Shown: positions 32,618 through 42,721, numbered from the stretch's first letter. The stretch is DNA of 64,000 bases from Linnemannia hyalina (GCA_019671135.1 JAHRHY010000029.1:124001-188000), one strand, 5' to 3'. Notes: generated from the sequence alone by a model not told the origin. Numbers and translations: made by a program.

Positions 32618-33402
32618 ATGACCTCCCAGACTGTAAGTTCACGGAAGGGGCGTCAATGGGCGGAGTCAATCAACAGAGGAGGCAAGGGAGCTACGTACTT
32701 TCTTGGTATTGAGAACGTGCTTCAAGCAAAACCTGTGGAATATTATGATAGTCGGGATATGGATTCGACTAATCAGAAGGCTGTCATGCAGGAGTGGGAG
32801 GGTTGGATGGCTACATTTGGAAGTAGCAAGCACAAAGTTCTGGTCGACTTGAGTCGCATGTCACACAATGAAGCAAAGGCTGCCAAGGAATACCTAATCA
32901 AGAAGGCGCTTGTTGGTCGGAAGTTGGACATGTTGGCGACAAGCAGGGAGCAATTGCGTGACAATGAAGCTGTCAGAGTTTTACTCTGATAACTGGCACA
33001 TGACCAACGCCACAGATCTTTCTAGCGCCATTGACTACGGGATCAACTGATCACTGAGTGGCTTTCGCTGACTAATCACCCTTCTGACCAGCCAACCGAT
33101 ACAGTTCTACTGAAAGACCTAGAAAGAACTATGGGCTCCTCCAGATCCCTTGAACACACATAAATAGGTAGTTCATACGTAGTCTAGTTCCTCAGTTATT
33201 AACTCACTTTATTAAACAAGATATCACAATGTAGCTATTTCCTCGTTCCCTTCGTTCCCTTGTCTCCCTCGTTCTTCCTTTCGTCCTCCTCGTCCATCCT
33301 CGTCCTTCTCCTCGTCGTCTTACAGAAGCTGAGGGGGTTGTTCTCAGTCTGCCAGACTCAGGCCGCGCACTGGGCTTGCTGGAGAGTAGAGTACAGGAAT
33401 AA
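32618..33402 (+). pseudogene. Unrecognised protein gene split by a solo LTR
   Basis: The ATG at 32618 opens 118 codons (MTSQTVSSRKGRQWAESI start; KVLVDLSRMSHNEAKAAKEY in the middle) to the point of LTR insertion at 32970. Removing the LTR and one copy of its 5-bp duplication restores the frame for 25 more codons to a TAA at 33400-33402. Without that removal the frame runs into the LTR and stops at 32987. No domain recognised; the ATG lies just before a GTAAGT-like sequence, so the start is uncertain. Confidence 0.5.
32971..33324 (+). mobile_element. Solo LTR, family 2
   Basis: 354 bp with TG...CA ends (TGTCAGAGTTTTACTC to CGTCGTCTTACA), flanked by GAAGC at 32966-32970 and 33325-33329. A second copy of the family, itself carrying nested MITEs, lies at 61740-62408. 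It contains a TATA-like cataaata. Confidence 0.92.
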
Positions 33403-33784
33403 AAGTCAAAGCAGCAGCCAGACTCCGTCGTCGGCCGCCGAACAGCAGGCTGTGCCCACGACCTTGTATCCTTTCAAATACCTTGGACTTTGAAAGAGCG
33501 GGCCCTCTCTGGCTCAAGAGTACGACCCAATCGGGCGCAGACAGCTTCCAAGAGTCGAATATCATGCTCTTTATGTGGGGCTTCTTTTATTGCTATGGAA
33601 CAAGAGGGGACTTAGTGCACTGCAACGTTCTAGGGGCGCTGGATGGACCACTGCAGGTTTTAAAAGATGTGCCACCTGAACCGGTCTCTGGAATTCAGGC
33701 TGAACAGGCGTTCTGGGGTTGTCCTTCAGATTTGGAACGACTCCCTTCTGGAGCTGCTCGAAGCCCTGAGTGGCCTTCGGATAC
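33403..33784. repeat. Spacer holding one copy of a 58-bp direct repeat
   Basis: Intergenic sequence between the split gene and the Harbinger-like transposase. 33684-33741 is repeated almost exactly at 39729-39786 inside the 3' end of the primase-helicase reading frame. Confidence 0.75.
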
Positions 33785-34609
33785 TCAACGGTCCTCGGAA
33801 ATAGCCATGTCGAAAAAAGCCTTCCGTGTGGCAAGCAAATCTTGGCTCTGGGATAGCTTGACTTTGATGTTCGGAAGAGTGTACGTGGTCTCTTGCTCTG
33901 TCTTGTTTGGGTAGTCAAAACCGTCCTGAAGCCACAACATGTGATGTTGTTCAGTGGGAATGCTCCTGAGTGCAACGAACCTTTTGATGTTCATTAGGAG
34001 ACACGCTAGCTTGTACTGAACACCAAACGTCTCTTTCTCCGACACCTTGTTCACAACGGTATGACTGAACTTAGTGAACGTCGACTGCATCTCCCCAAAA
34101 TAACCTTCAATACGAGAACGGAAGCTCCCGAAGATCTCGTTGTAGGCCTTCTCTTCCTCGGTCAATGCAATTCCACGTGTCTTCCGGATCGGATAGCAGA
34201 AGTTCTCGTACTGGAGTTCGTCCGCGCTGTCCAGTAGCTTGCCAATAAATAAGTTGTACCCACCGTCCAACGCAACACAGTCCAGCTTGTGGATCTTGTT
34301 TTGGATGCCCATACGAAGAAGCATTGTCCCGTCGTTGTAATCACGACATGGCGCGGGTGCGGATACAAAAAAGACCATGTTGTTCATGTCTGTGCACACT
34401 TGCACACGGAACCCTGACTTCTTCAGCTTGTACGAGTACATACTAGCTTTGTCTGCGTTCACATATATGATCCTTGAGTCATGGCCGTCGAGGTTGAGTG
34501 TTACGCTCTTGAATGGATCAGGGTTTCTCTCGGGAGGCCTTTCAAGTCCAAAGTGTAATATGGTATATGTTACATCTCTGCAGACCTTGACAATATCTAC
34601 AGCAACCAT
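33785..34609 (-). CDS. Harbinger-like DDE_Tnp_4 transposase domain
   Basis: About 274 codons with a PIF/Harbinger-type core: VTLNLDGHDSRIIYVNA (first Asp region), LDCVALDGGYNLFIG (second Asp, in the usual DxGY setting) and FGSFRSRIEGYFGEM (Glu in the R-IE-FG motif). The acidic triad is present. An N-terminal HTH segment is found separately at 35452-34979 on the same strand. Nearest upstream on that strand is a Crinkler N-terminal domain. Whether this is a stand-alone transposase or the C-terminal part of a Crinkler-type protein is open. Confidence 0.7.
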   Translation of the reverse strand: MVAVDIVKVCRDVTYTILHFGLERPPERNPDPFKSVTLNLDGHDSRIIYVNADKASMYSYKLKKSGFRVQVCTDMNNMVFFVSAPAPCRDYNDGTMLLRMGIQNKIHKLDCVALDGGYNLFIGKLLDSADELQYENFCYPIRKTRGIALTEEEKAYNEIFGSFRSRIEGYFGEMQSTFTKFSHTVVNKVSEKETFGVQYKLACLLMNIKRFVALRSIPTEQHHMLWLQDGFDYPNKTEQETTYTLPNIKVKLSQSQDLLATRKAFFDMAISEDR

Positions 34610-34978
34610 TAGAGGAGAGTGTATGTATAATATCCACCATGTAAAACAACCACTGTAACATTCCTTGCATAACTATCCTACTAAACACCAACCTATTCTC
34701 CAAACAACAAAGTCTACTTATTTTTCGCACACCAATCTCTTGAATGTACCCCTCACTGCGAGATTAAGGGTAGTACTTCTTGTATGTGATCATCTAAAGC
34801 ACCTGTACCCTCAGCTGTATTTTGTCGTGAAATACAGGGGAGAGATTACATTTTAAAAAAACATGTGCTATCTATTGCTATTTTATTTCATTGTTCTATT
34901 GCCGACTTTAAAGAGATACATCAGCCATGGAAGTCAACACTGTATTCCTTGGGCATTGGATATTTTGTATATGCCTTA
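34610..34978. other. Spacer or intron between transposase parts
   Basis: A/T-rich, about 370 bp, with stops in all frames. It lacks an obvious GT donor at the 34979 boundary, so it may be an insertion rather than an intron. Confidence 0.35.
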
Positions 34979-35452
34979 TTATATCCTTTGCACATGGAGA
35001 GGCCGCTCGGCAGCGAGATGACGCGACTTCAGAGTAGAGAACATCTCAGACAACATTGTGGTCAGAAGGCGGTTTAATGCCGCAGGGTTGTGCATGTAGA
35101 ACTCCTTGTGGATGGTGTGGAAGGAGGTCTTCGGGATGTACCGTGCCATATCGCTCAAGGAGATCCCCTTCACGAGCACGTAGAGTAGCATGACACCCTT
35201 CTCGACAGTCCTGTATGAGCAGGAAAATGCTCTAGTGCCAAAGATCACGGTTAAGAAGAAGAACACAGGTATGACCCCCAAGCGATTCAACACAAATGTC
35301 TTGATGCTGTCGATGTCGTTCACAGCAGCGATCTCTGTGCGGTGATGCTTCACTCTGTCGATAATAGGCCAGTCCGTGTACAGGAACTTCCAGTGGTTCT
35401 GTACGATGGTATCGTACTCAAGCGCCTCGTCCATGATATGAAGCAGGATCAC
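34979..35452 (-). CDS. HTH-containing N-terminal part of the Harbinger-like transposase
   Basis: About 157 codons with VKGISLSDMARYIPKTSFHT, a helix-turn-helix of the type that precedes DDE_Tnp_4 domains (HARBI1-like), preceded by CSYRTVEKGVMLLYVL. It lies on the same strand 370 bp upstream of the catalytic part and 65 bp downstream of the Crinkler N-terminus. The start codon is not clear: the frame follows an AAAAG|TGATCC junction that could be a splice acceptor. Confidence 0.55.
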   Translation of the reverse strand: MILLHIMDEALEYDTIVQNHWKFLYTDWPIIDRVKHHRTEIAAVNDIDSIKTFVLNRLGVIPVFFFLTVIFGTRAFSCSYRTVEKGVMLLYVLVKGISLSDMARYIPKTSFHTIHKEFYMHNPAALNRLLTTMLSEMFSTLKSRHLAAERPLHVQRI

Positions 35453-35516
35453 TTTTCAGAGCGCACGGACCATGTGGGCCAGAAAGCAGAAGTCTCTCTA
35501 GGAACTACTCTGCGCT

Positions 35517-35903
35517 CTAGCCCCCGGCTAAACTCACACGCGGCCATCCCGGAAAAACTTGGGGCATATCTTTGGGTCGCTTGACAATGATGTATGTGTT
35601 GTCATCAAGACTCTCGGGGAACAGCTTGGAAAGGCTTGTTCTTGGGGATTTCAAATGGATTTTGTCGTCCAGACTATCAAGCGTGATGATTCTCTCTTTC
35701 TCTGCGTTTTCGTCAGTGGGGATTGTAGCTTGCCAGAGCACCAAGTCGTTGGCGTCAATGTGTTCGAACGTATTTGTTTTCTTTGCTATGATTGCATCCT
35801 TGAGTTCGTCGACAGTGGCTGAAGAAATCACCTTGACCGAGAATGCATTCGACACAAGCTCGCCGAGGATGAGACAGAAGAGTGTGAGTGTGGTTGTCGC
35901 CAT
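35517..35903 (-). CDS. Crinkler (CRN) N-terminal ubiquitin-like domain
   Basis: From ATG 35903: TLTLFCLILGELVSNAFSVK, TVDELKDAIIAKKTNTFEHI, DANDLVLWQATIP, then LDDNTYIIVKRPKDMPQVF. This is the complete CRN N-terminal domain (about 115 aa) with intact frame, better preserved than the copy at 31.1 kb. It ends at a possible GTGTGAGT donor. The next recognisable coding on the strand is the transposase-like HTH at 35452, so a fused product is possible. In the CRN class the N-terminus is shared and the C-terminus varies, often with nuclease or transposase-derived domains. Confidence 0.75.
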   Translation of the reverse strand: MATTTLTLFCLILGELVSNAFSVKVISSATVDELKDAIIAKKTNTFEHIDANDLVLWQATIPTDENAEKERIITLDSLDDKIHLKSPRTSLSKLFPESLDDNTYIIVKRPKDMPQVFPGWPRVSLAGG

Positions 35904-36094
35904 GGTTGCTTTTTTCACTTTTGTTGGAACGGAGAAAACGTGGTGCTATGAATGCCGCGTGCGTGTTTTTGGAGAAAATGTTTAAAAGAGATGCAACCAT
36001 TGCCAAGATTTTCCTTGTTGATGGTGACGCGAATCAGATGGCTAGCAGTCACTATCACGTGATCACGTTCATTCTAATATACGAAGTCACACGA

Positions 36095-37047
36095 CACAAA
36101 CGGTGGCTTGGCTTACAGAACCTTGACCTTCGACATTTCCTGCATCTATGCGCCTGCCAACCACAGGACCGTTCCACATTCAACAACTTCCTCCTCGCCT
36201 TATCGGAACACCCCCACCCTTCATCGCACTAGCGGGAGATTCAACTTTCGCCACTATACTCGGAATAATCACCCCCTCATCGACACTTGTACACGGTACA
36301 TTGCTACACCGCCGTGCTTGCAGCATTTCAACCATGGCATCGGAAACAGCTCGGGTTCTTGCCATCTCTCTGCACAATCAGCCATGGTTTGACGAGATGT
36401 ATGCCCCGCTTTTGACCGCCCTCAGGTCAAACGCGGAATTTCAGCAAGCTGAACACTCAACCTCGGCCATTCGGTTTTTATCACAACTCCCGGAGCCTTC
36501 GGCCGTACTTATAACAGACGAAGCCCTGACACTCCGGGAGAACAGTGCTGTCTGGGAAGCAGTTTTAGAGTATGTCCGTCGCGGGGGCACCGCCATTGTC
36601 ATGGGCCTCTTCCCCTCCTTCGTCCAACCAAACAGCACGAAGCCATTCTTCTCCCGAGCAGGCCTACACTGGGGAACTGGATCGTACCACAGAACAACCC
36701 TGACATTAAACCGTGCCGCGGTTGATGTGGCCAATGCCAGGAAGCTGCCGCAAAGGTACAGTCAGAAGGCGGTCTTCGTGAACAACGTCGTACCAGAGAA
36801 CATGTGGTACAAGACCGATGATAACTCGTTGGTTCAATCTGCGGTCTTCCCTCCCACAAGTGCCAACACGACCGGGGAGACAGCCGTGGCGATGGCTACA
36901 GTTGGCAGAGGAAAGCTGGGGTATGTCGGGGACGTAAATGCGGAGGACGGGTCGAATGCGGTCATTCTTGCCATGTGTGGATTCCTGTAATAGGGCAGGG
37001 GATATCACACAAGAAACAGAAAATAAAGAGCCAAGCCACCGTTTGTG
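36095..37047. repeat. 19-bp inverted repeat flanking the 36.3-kb gene
   Basis: CACAAACGGTGGCTTGGCT at 36095-36113 recurs as an exact reverse complement at 37029-37047, bracketing the gene at 36334-36990. It may be chance, a terminal repeat or a shared transcriptional signal. Confidence 0.5.
36334..36990 (+). CDS. Conserved fungal protein, GATase/ThuA-like fold predicted
   Basis: 218 aa from ATG 36334 (MASETARVLAISLHNQPWF), intact. Segments such as AVLITDEALTLRENSAVW, EYVRRGGTAIVMGLFPSFV, FFSRAGLHWGTGSYHRTTL and GKLGYVGDVNAEDGSNAVIL are of a kind I associate with a widespread uncharacterised fungal protein with alternating beta strands and helices, similar in layout to class-I glutamine amidotransferase-like or ThuA-like folds. 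No catalytic Cys triad is evident, so no activity is claimed. The ATG is preferred over an upstream frame because the similarity starts there. Confidence 0.65.
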   Translation: MASETARVLAISLHNQPWFDEMYAPLLTALRSNAEFQQAEHSTSAIRFLSQLPEPSAVLITDEALTLRENSAVWEAVLEYVRRGGTAIVMGLFPSFVQPNSTKPFFSRAGLHWGTGSYHRTTLTLNRAAVDVANARKLPQRYSQKAVFVNNVVPENMWYKTDDNSLVQSAVFPPTSANTTGETAVAMATVGRGKLGYVGDVNAEDGSNAVILAMCGFL

Positions 37048-37152
37048 TGCGTGTGGCTGCGTATATATTTTTCGTTCTAAAATTGATTGGGCCTTTCTCG
37101 ATTTACAAGACCATACCAATTTGCCACCTCAACTTTCTCTCCTCTACCCAAC

Positions 37153-39875
37153 ATGACCCACAAGTTCGAATCCACCTACTTTAGGACCTACGATGGCCAA
37201 ATTAAGGGTCCTCAAACCGATGCCACGAATGGAGCGATATAAGCTCCCACGAGTTCTTTGTGGCTGTCGATGGACCTTACAAGAAGGAGTATTCAAGCTA
37301 CATGGACTCGACGACATTCCTGAAGGCTTACGACTCTGTTCCCGAAGAAAAGCGATGCTTTTTCGAGCAGATCCGCGAAGGCAAGGCCTGCAAAGAGTAC
37401 TACGACATCGACTGGACTCTTGCTTCCTCTGCCGACGAGAGTGAAATAAAGCGACTGGAGCAGCAGGTGTTCGCTGCTTTTTTGAGAGTGCGCAACCAAC
37501 ACGCCCCCGAGTTTGCACTTGATGAGGAGAATTACCGTGTTCTCAGTGCATCCAACAGCAAGAAGCTGTCGTTGCACATCGTGATCCCGACATATGTGTT
37601 TGAGAACAACCACCAGCACCAGAAGGCGTTCTTTCTCGCGTTCCAGAGGTTTTGGTGCTCCGCTCTTTGTAACGACGAAGACGCCGCGTTGCTCAAACGC
37701 ATCGACGATGGAGTCTATAGCAGGAACCGAATCATGCGGATTCTCGGTAGTCACAAATTCTTGGATCCAAGTCGTCCATTGAAGCGGGCAGAATGGCATG
37801 AGCCGTCCATGTTGGCCGACGAGGAAGAGTTTCTCATTACCAGCATTGGACTTGACTCCATCAAGGTCACCAGCGATTTGTACGAGGTTGCCGCTGCGCG
37901 AGCACTGTCGACTGTAACTAGGAAACCTCGAGAAGCTATCCAGTCGAGTCTGCCCAAGCACATCGTGGATGCTGTGACAGCTAAGTTTGAGCAGACAGAG
38001 CATGCCGTCCAGTTCTTCGAGATGCAGGGTTATATCGACCGTCCAATGGACTTCCATCTGGAACGCAAAGTTCAAGGCTATTGTATTGTTTGCGAGAGAG
38101 GGCACGATCGAGAAAATGCATTCTTGAGACTTGTTCGCTCTGGGGCTATATTCCTGCACTGCTATCGATCCAGCATTCCAGGAAAGGAGGTGTGCAAACG
38201 TGATTTCGCTTTGGCTGTTGAGATGGAAGCTGCTGTGGCGTTGCGAACGCGCCACGGACTTTCCCATGTGGACATCCCGGACCATGCTCAATACTTGACG
38301 CACTTCCATCTGGCACCGCCATTAGAGCCCTTGAAGTTGGTCGAAACTGTCAACCAGCCTCCCAGTCTGCTGATTCGATGCGACACAGGCGGCGGCAAGA
38401 CTGTATATTTGGAAGCTCTTGTCAAAGCCAACAAGGAGTCCAAATTCGTCGCCATTACCCCTCGCCGAACGCATGCAGACATGCTAGAAAAGCGGTTCCA
38501 CAGGTTTGAGAACTACCAGGACAGGCTGCGAGGCGTAATTGCTTGTGAACGATTGGTCATCCAAACAGAGTCGCTGCACAGAATCGACATGAAGTACTAT
38601 CGCGACGACACGATCCTGATCCTGGACGAAACCAGTTCGCTGATCAAGCAGATGTGCAGCGACAAGACCCATGGCAACATGCACAACCTCAATCTCCAGA
38701 TTTTCGAGCGACTTATCCGACGAGCAAAACGGGTTATCTGTCTCGACGCAGATCTGAGCAACGAAGAGATCGAAATCATGAAGAGTCTGCGTAGTGACTT
38801 TTTGGTTATCGACAATACATTCCGACAGCAGAAGGACGACAAGGTTGTGTTGTTTGACGACATGTGGAAGCTGATCAAGGAGGTGCTGGTGCTACTTAAA
38901 GCTCGAAAGCGGCTATACATCTCAAGCACAATGAGTGCAAAATGGACTGAGGCCTTGGATGCCATGTTAACTGAAGAAGGCTTTAGAGGTGAATGTGTGA
39001 CCAAAAACACGGAGGAGGAAAAGAAGCGAGACATCGGCAAGAACATCAACGACACAATGACCGATCTTAACTATTTCATCCACACGCCTACCATCAGTGT
39101 CGGAGTCGACTACAACGTCAAGGACCATGTGGACTATGTTGTTGGGACCTTCAGCACACACAGTGAGGTTGATGTCGAGACATGCATGCAGATGATGCGA
39201 CGCGTGCGACATGTAAAGTCCAAAACGTATCTTGTCCATGCAAATGGCACAACCGTCAATCTTCCAACCACAGCGCAAGAAGTCAGAGAGTGGATATGCA
39301 ATCAGCTCAACATTGTCACTGGCAAGGTCCAAGCGAGTCCAACATTGAAGTTGCAGCTGGATGACAATGACGACCTTACTATCCCCGATGACCTGTACCA
39401 TCGCATGTACTGCCACGTAATGGCCAAAAAGCACCTATCTATGAACGGTTTCAGATCGCGACTTATTCAGCGGGCGGCTCAAGCAGGATGTTTCGTCACA
39501 GGCAATGGTGACAAACTACCTTTGGATGATCCGATCATCACCGCAATGAAAGACAAGTTAGGAGAGATTACGACCATCTTGAATCGGCAGATTGCCGGCG
39601 CGGCTCCCATCAGCCCAGACGAGTTCGAAGAGCTCTCGCGAGGAACACAAGAGCTGAGTGCTGCACAAAGGGCTTCAGTGCACAAGTTTGCGCTCGTGCG
39701 AACGTACGACATCCGAGAGCACAGTATCGTCTCTGGAATTCAGGCTGAACAGGCGTTCTGGGGTTGTCCTTCAGATTTGGAACGACCCCCTGAGATGACC
39801 TCTATGCTCAAGAGTGGTAAGCACCTTTTTATCTGCTTGCTTTGTCAGTCTGTCATGATGCCATTTCACTTCTAA
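37153..39875 (+). CDS. Primase-helicase: AEP/PrimPol domain plus origin-binding-type SF2 helicase
   Basis: The long frame 37260-39875 encodes about 870 aa. Numbered from 37260: AEP primase motifs are EYYDIDW (Asp49, Asp51), KKLSLHIVI (Ser104-x-His106) and KRIDDGVYSRNR (Asp149/150). A Cys/His cluster (CIVCERGH to HCY, 276-301) may bind zinc. Then an SF2 helicase: RCDTGGGKT (Walker A, 374-381), ILILDETSS (Walker B, 452-460), YISSTMSAKW, HTPTISVGVDY (motif V) and QMMRRVR (motif VI). This primase plus UL9-like origin-binding helicase layout is known from large DNA viruses and related elements. The ATG at 37153 (MTHKFESTYFRTYDG) is one base out of frame, so a frameshift or small intron near 37215 separates it. 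The 3' end reads into a repeated 58-bp segment and a GTAAGC donor near 39816. Confidence 0.75.
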
Positions 39876-40293
39876 CGCATATGCCACTGCAATGCCTCTC
39901 TCGGTGGATTTTTTTGATAAATCAGCGACTTCGTCCACAACCTCACAGATGTTCAGATCTCGTCAAGCATCTTGTCTGGATTCTCGGCTTCCTAGAAAAA
40001 AAACTCTGTCTATCAACTTGCCCCCTGGTCTCCTTCGCCATCTGGCTTCGTCTAAACAGGACCATCTAACCCGTCCGCATCGTCGTCGCCTGGCACTCGC
40101 CTTGGTCTTCAAACCTGTTGCACATGAGGTCGCTGGTTCTGCACGACAACGCCATACCTTCCCTCTTTGCTGTTCTATCACGTATCGAAGTGTCGAGAAC
40201 CAGTACGAGGGCGGCATGCTGTCCAAGGCTCTGAAGAGGCGTCAGACCAAGATCAGGGAACAAGAACAACGTACCGATCCAGGTGTTATTTGA
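39876..40293 (+). CDS. Possible 3' exon of the primase-helicase gene
   Basis: An open frame from about 39892 ends in a basic, Arg/Gln-rich stretch (LSKALKRRQTKIREQEQ) and a TGA at 40291. If the donor near 39816 (AAGAGTG|GTAAGC) is used, this could be the last exon. The acceptor was not fixed and no domain is recognised, so this is tentative. Confidence 0.3.
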
Positions 40294-40527
40294 TAAGTTA
40301 CCACTCTTTTGTCTCTTGACGCACTGCATCTCACGAGCTATGCCTCACCCGGATTTCTGGCACTACCAATTAGGTTATACATTGCCCTATCCTGTCGCCC
40401 ATTAACACTTGACACTCCACCAGTCTTTACCACACAAGGATCAGGACTTTATTCAATGTTGTGCGTCAAAAGAAAAGAGAGAAGGCTATATGGAAGTTTA
40501 TGAAGGAATAGGGGATAAGGGTGTGCA
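40294..40527. other. Intergenic
   Basis: Short spacer between convergent genes; nothing recognised. Confidence 0.4.
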
Positions 40528-41169
40528 CTAGATAAAACGTGATGCCCCACAAGTGCATGGGTATCTATGACAGCTATAGCAAATTCGCGGGCTGATAAGG
40601 TCCAATGCAATCTGTTGACCCCTCTGCTCCAAGGCGATTCGCATCTTCACGGCCTCGAGTTCCTCATTGTATACAGCCGCTGCACTCCAGCCCATGTCTT
40701 TGATAGTGTTTCTAACGCTGGCTTCAATATACGACTGCAATTCCTTGGCCCTTGGTTCTGCCACTGGAGGGAACTGCGACCGAGCAAAAGGGACTCTCAG
40801 TCGCATTGCTTTGTTTGCCATTTCAAAGCACTTAAAGCCGCTTGTATCAGGTTCACTCATGATCTCGGAACGAAGATAAGTAATGAGACCGGCAGGAGTC
40901 ACCGCTGGACCATGGGCTGTGAACACCGTCTGGACCGAGTGGGCCAAGAACACAATGTTGAAGTACATGGAGCTGAGTTGACGATTGACTTCGACATCCT
41001 CTGGAAGAGTCAAGAACACCAATAGGGCCCTCATCTTTTCGGGTTCGAGTAGATGGGTACCCTTTGGCTCGTAGTGCGTATCCAGATAATCGAAGACTGC
41101 ATTGGAGAAGGTGTGCAAGGTTTCTGTAGGGTTGTAATGATAATCGAGGAGTGGGAGCTGGTGTGCCAT
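40528..41169 (-). CDS. Uncharacterised protein, 213 aa
   Basis: Intact 213 aa from ATG 41169 (MAHQLPLLDYHYNPTETLHT). Features: an all-helical look, a conserved-type stretch VFDYLDTHYEPKGTHLLEPE, and a C-terminal CYSCHRYPCTC cluster that may bind a metal. The N-terminal half is reminiscent of a fungal domain of unknown function found near Tyr-Glu-Pro-x-Gly-Thr motifs, but I am not certain. The upstream sequence holds a TATA-like tataaaag at about 41240 on the minus strand, suggesting a genuine promoter close to the ATG. Confidence 0.6.
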   Translation of the reverse strand: MAHQLPLLDYHYNPTETLHTFSNAVFDYLDTHYEPKGTHLLEPEKMRALLVFLTLPEDVEVNRQLSSMYFNIVFLAHSVQTVFTAHGPAVTPAGLITYLRSEIMSEPDTSGFKCFEMANKAMRLRVPFARSQFPPVAEPRAKELQSYIEASVRNTIKDMGWSAAAVYNEELEAVKMRIALEQRGQQIALDLISPRICYSCHRYPCTCGASRFI

Positions 41170-42169
41170 GTTGTTTATGCGGAATGTGTGTGTTTCTGGT
41201 TGGGAAGGAAGTGAAAAGTGAAGTAGGAGATACCTCCCCTTTTATAACAGTTGAATAGGACTCCAACTCGAGGCGATGTCACATTGTACGACATCATCGG
41301 TCGACTCTTGAAATGATCGATCGACTCTTGAAATGATCGATTGATTATTGACATGATCGGAAATGGTTACCCTACCTTGCTTCTGTCTTGATTTCTCGAC
41401 AGGCGATGAGCAAATTTCCTATGGTGGAAAACAAGTACAATGCGCAGTCCTTCAGTTTATCAACGTGCATGTTTCGATGTTTGGTGCAATGCGTAACCCA
41501 AAAATGCAATATTCCACAGTCGCACAAGATGGGCATACATGCACTATTATATAAATAAAGATACACATTACTGTTATTGAGGTCTAGACCGGTTCCGTAT
41601 GACTAAGCCATAATGCCGGTTGTTAAAGGCACTGCCACGGAGTAGGGACATAAATCAAAAGTAAGTGTTCACTCTCGGCTCTTGCACCCCCTCCCCCATC
41701 CCCCTACTCTCTCTCTCTTTTTCCTCGGAAAATTCTATCATACCTAATACCTATGTGACCGTCTGGGATTTTGTACCGAAGTTGGTCAAGGTGCTGAAGA
41801 CATAATCAACAAACAATGCCACAGTAGGGTTATATACCTACTGTACAATCTCTGGTAACTATACAGTGTCCCCTCATGACGCATGCAGACACCCATTTTT
41901 TTGTTCACAGACATAATGCAGGCAATGTTTAAACATGTTTTGTACAAATGTTTCGAGTCGTGTTGGTTCTCATTTAGAAAACACTGTCGTCATTCAGCGG
42001 ACGACAAATCATAGCACTTGAAAGGGATTGAAGCTTAGCTCTTGCCTGTAGAATGCATTGCAGAAGGAAACAGTGGCGGTGCTTATTCATTTCGATGTAT
42101 GGCGAAAGGAAAAGTAAATGCTTCACTAACGATTTTTCGCACGGCAAAAGAGAATGAACGGTATTCGCT
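41170..42169. repeat. Promoter region and 20-bp tandem repeat, then gene-poor sequence
   Basis: The minus-strand TATA-like motif sits near 41240. The 20-bp unit TCGACTCTTGAAATGATCGA is present in two perfect and one degenerate copy at 41301-41360. The rest shows no gene; short frames at 41363-41566 lack support. Confidence 0.6.
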
Positions 42170-42460
42170 GCCAGAGAGGGGGAAAGAGAGAGAGAGAGGG
42201 GAAAAGAGAGAGAGAGTGGAAAAGAGAGAGAATGAGGGGAAAAGAGAGAGAGAGTGGAAAAGAGAGAGAATGAGGGGAAAAGAGAGAGAGAGTGGAAAAG
42301 AGAGAGAATGAGGGGAGAAGAGAGAGAATAAGGGGAAAAAAAGAGAGAGAGAGAGAGAGGGGGGGGGGGGGGGGAAGAGAGAGAGAGAGAGAGGGGAAAA
42401 GAGAGAAAGAAAGAAAAGAGAGAGAGAGTGAGAGTGAGAGAGAAAAAACGAAAAACATGG
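42170..42460. repeat. GA-rich satellite with a G14 run
   Basis: Purine tract on the top strand built of a roughly 38-bp unit (gagaatgagg ggaaaagaga type) repeated three to four times, followed by a run of 14 G near 42360-42374 and more GA repeats. Frames on either strand are repeat translations. Such tracts can form triplex or G-rich secondary structures. Confidence 0.85.
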
Positions 42461-42721
42461 CAAGTGGAGGGGATAAAAAAGAGGGAGGATAAAAATAAAA
42501 AAAGAGAGACCCAAAGTAGCCGATTCCCTCTAATACTAACCAGTTCACCGCCTCAGATGTTCCCGCTAATGATCCTATTATGAGCAACAAGCTTGCTCTC
42601 GATCGAATAGAACTTGCGGTGGTCAATATCCTGGATGAAGTTGTAGGTGATGTTGTGCAATTGCCACCTCTTGCGATTGTGGTTTACTTGTAGCGTACTA
42701 AACAAACTAGCATTGACTTGT

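Noticed and set aside
33483..33914. Plus-strand 143-codon frame
   Set aside because: Antisense to the end of the Harbinger-like transposase and to the 58-bp repeat; a shadow frame.
36148..36333. N-terminal extension of the 36.3-kb protein to 36148
   Set aside because: Open by chance; the family-like sequence begins at the Met at 36334.
42083..42626. Ser/Leu/Phe-rich frames on the minus strand and Arg/Glu-rich frames on the plus strand
   Set aside because: Translations of the GA satellite, not proteins.
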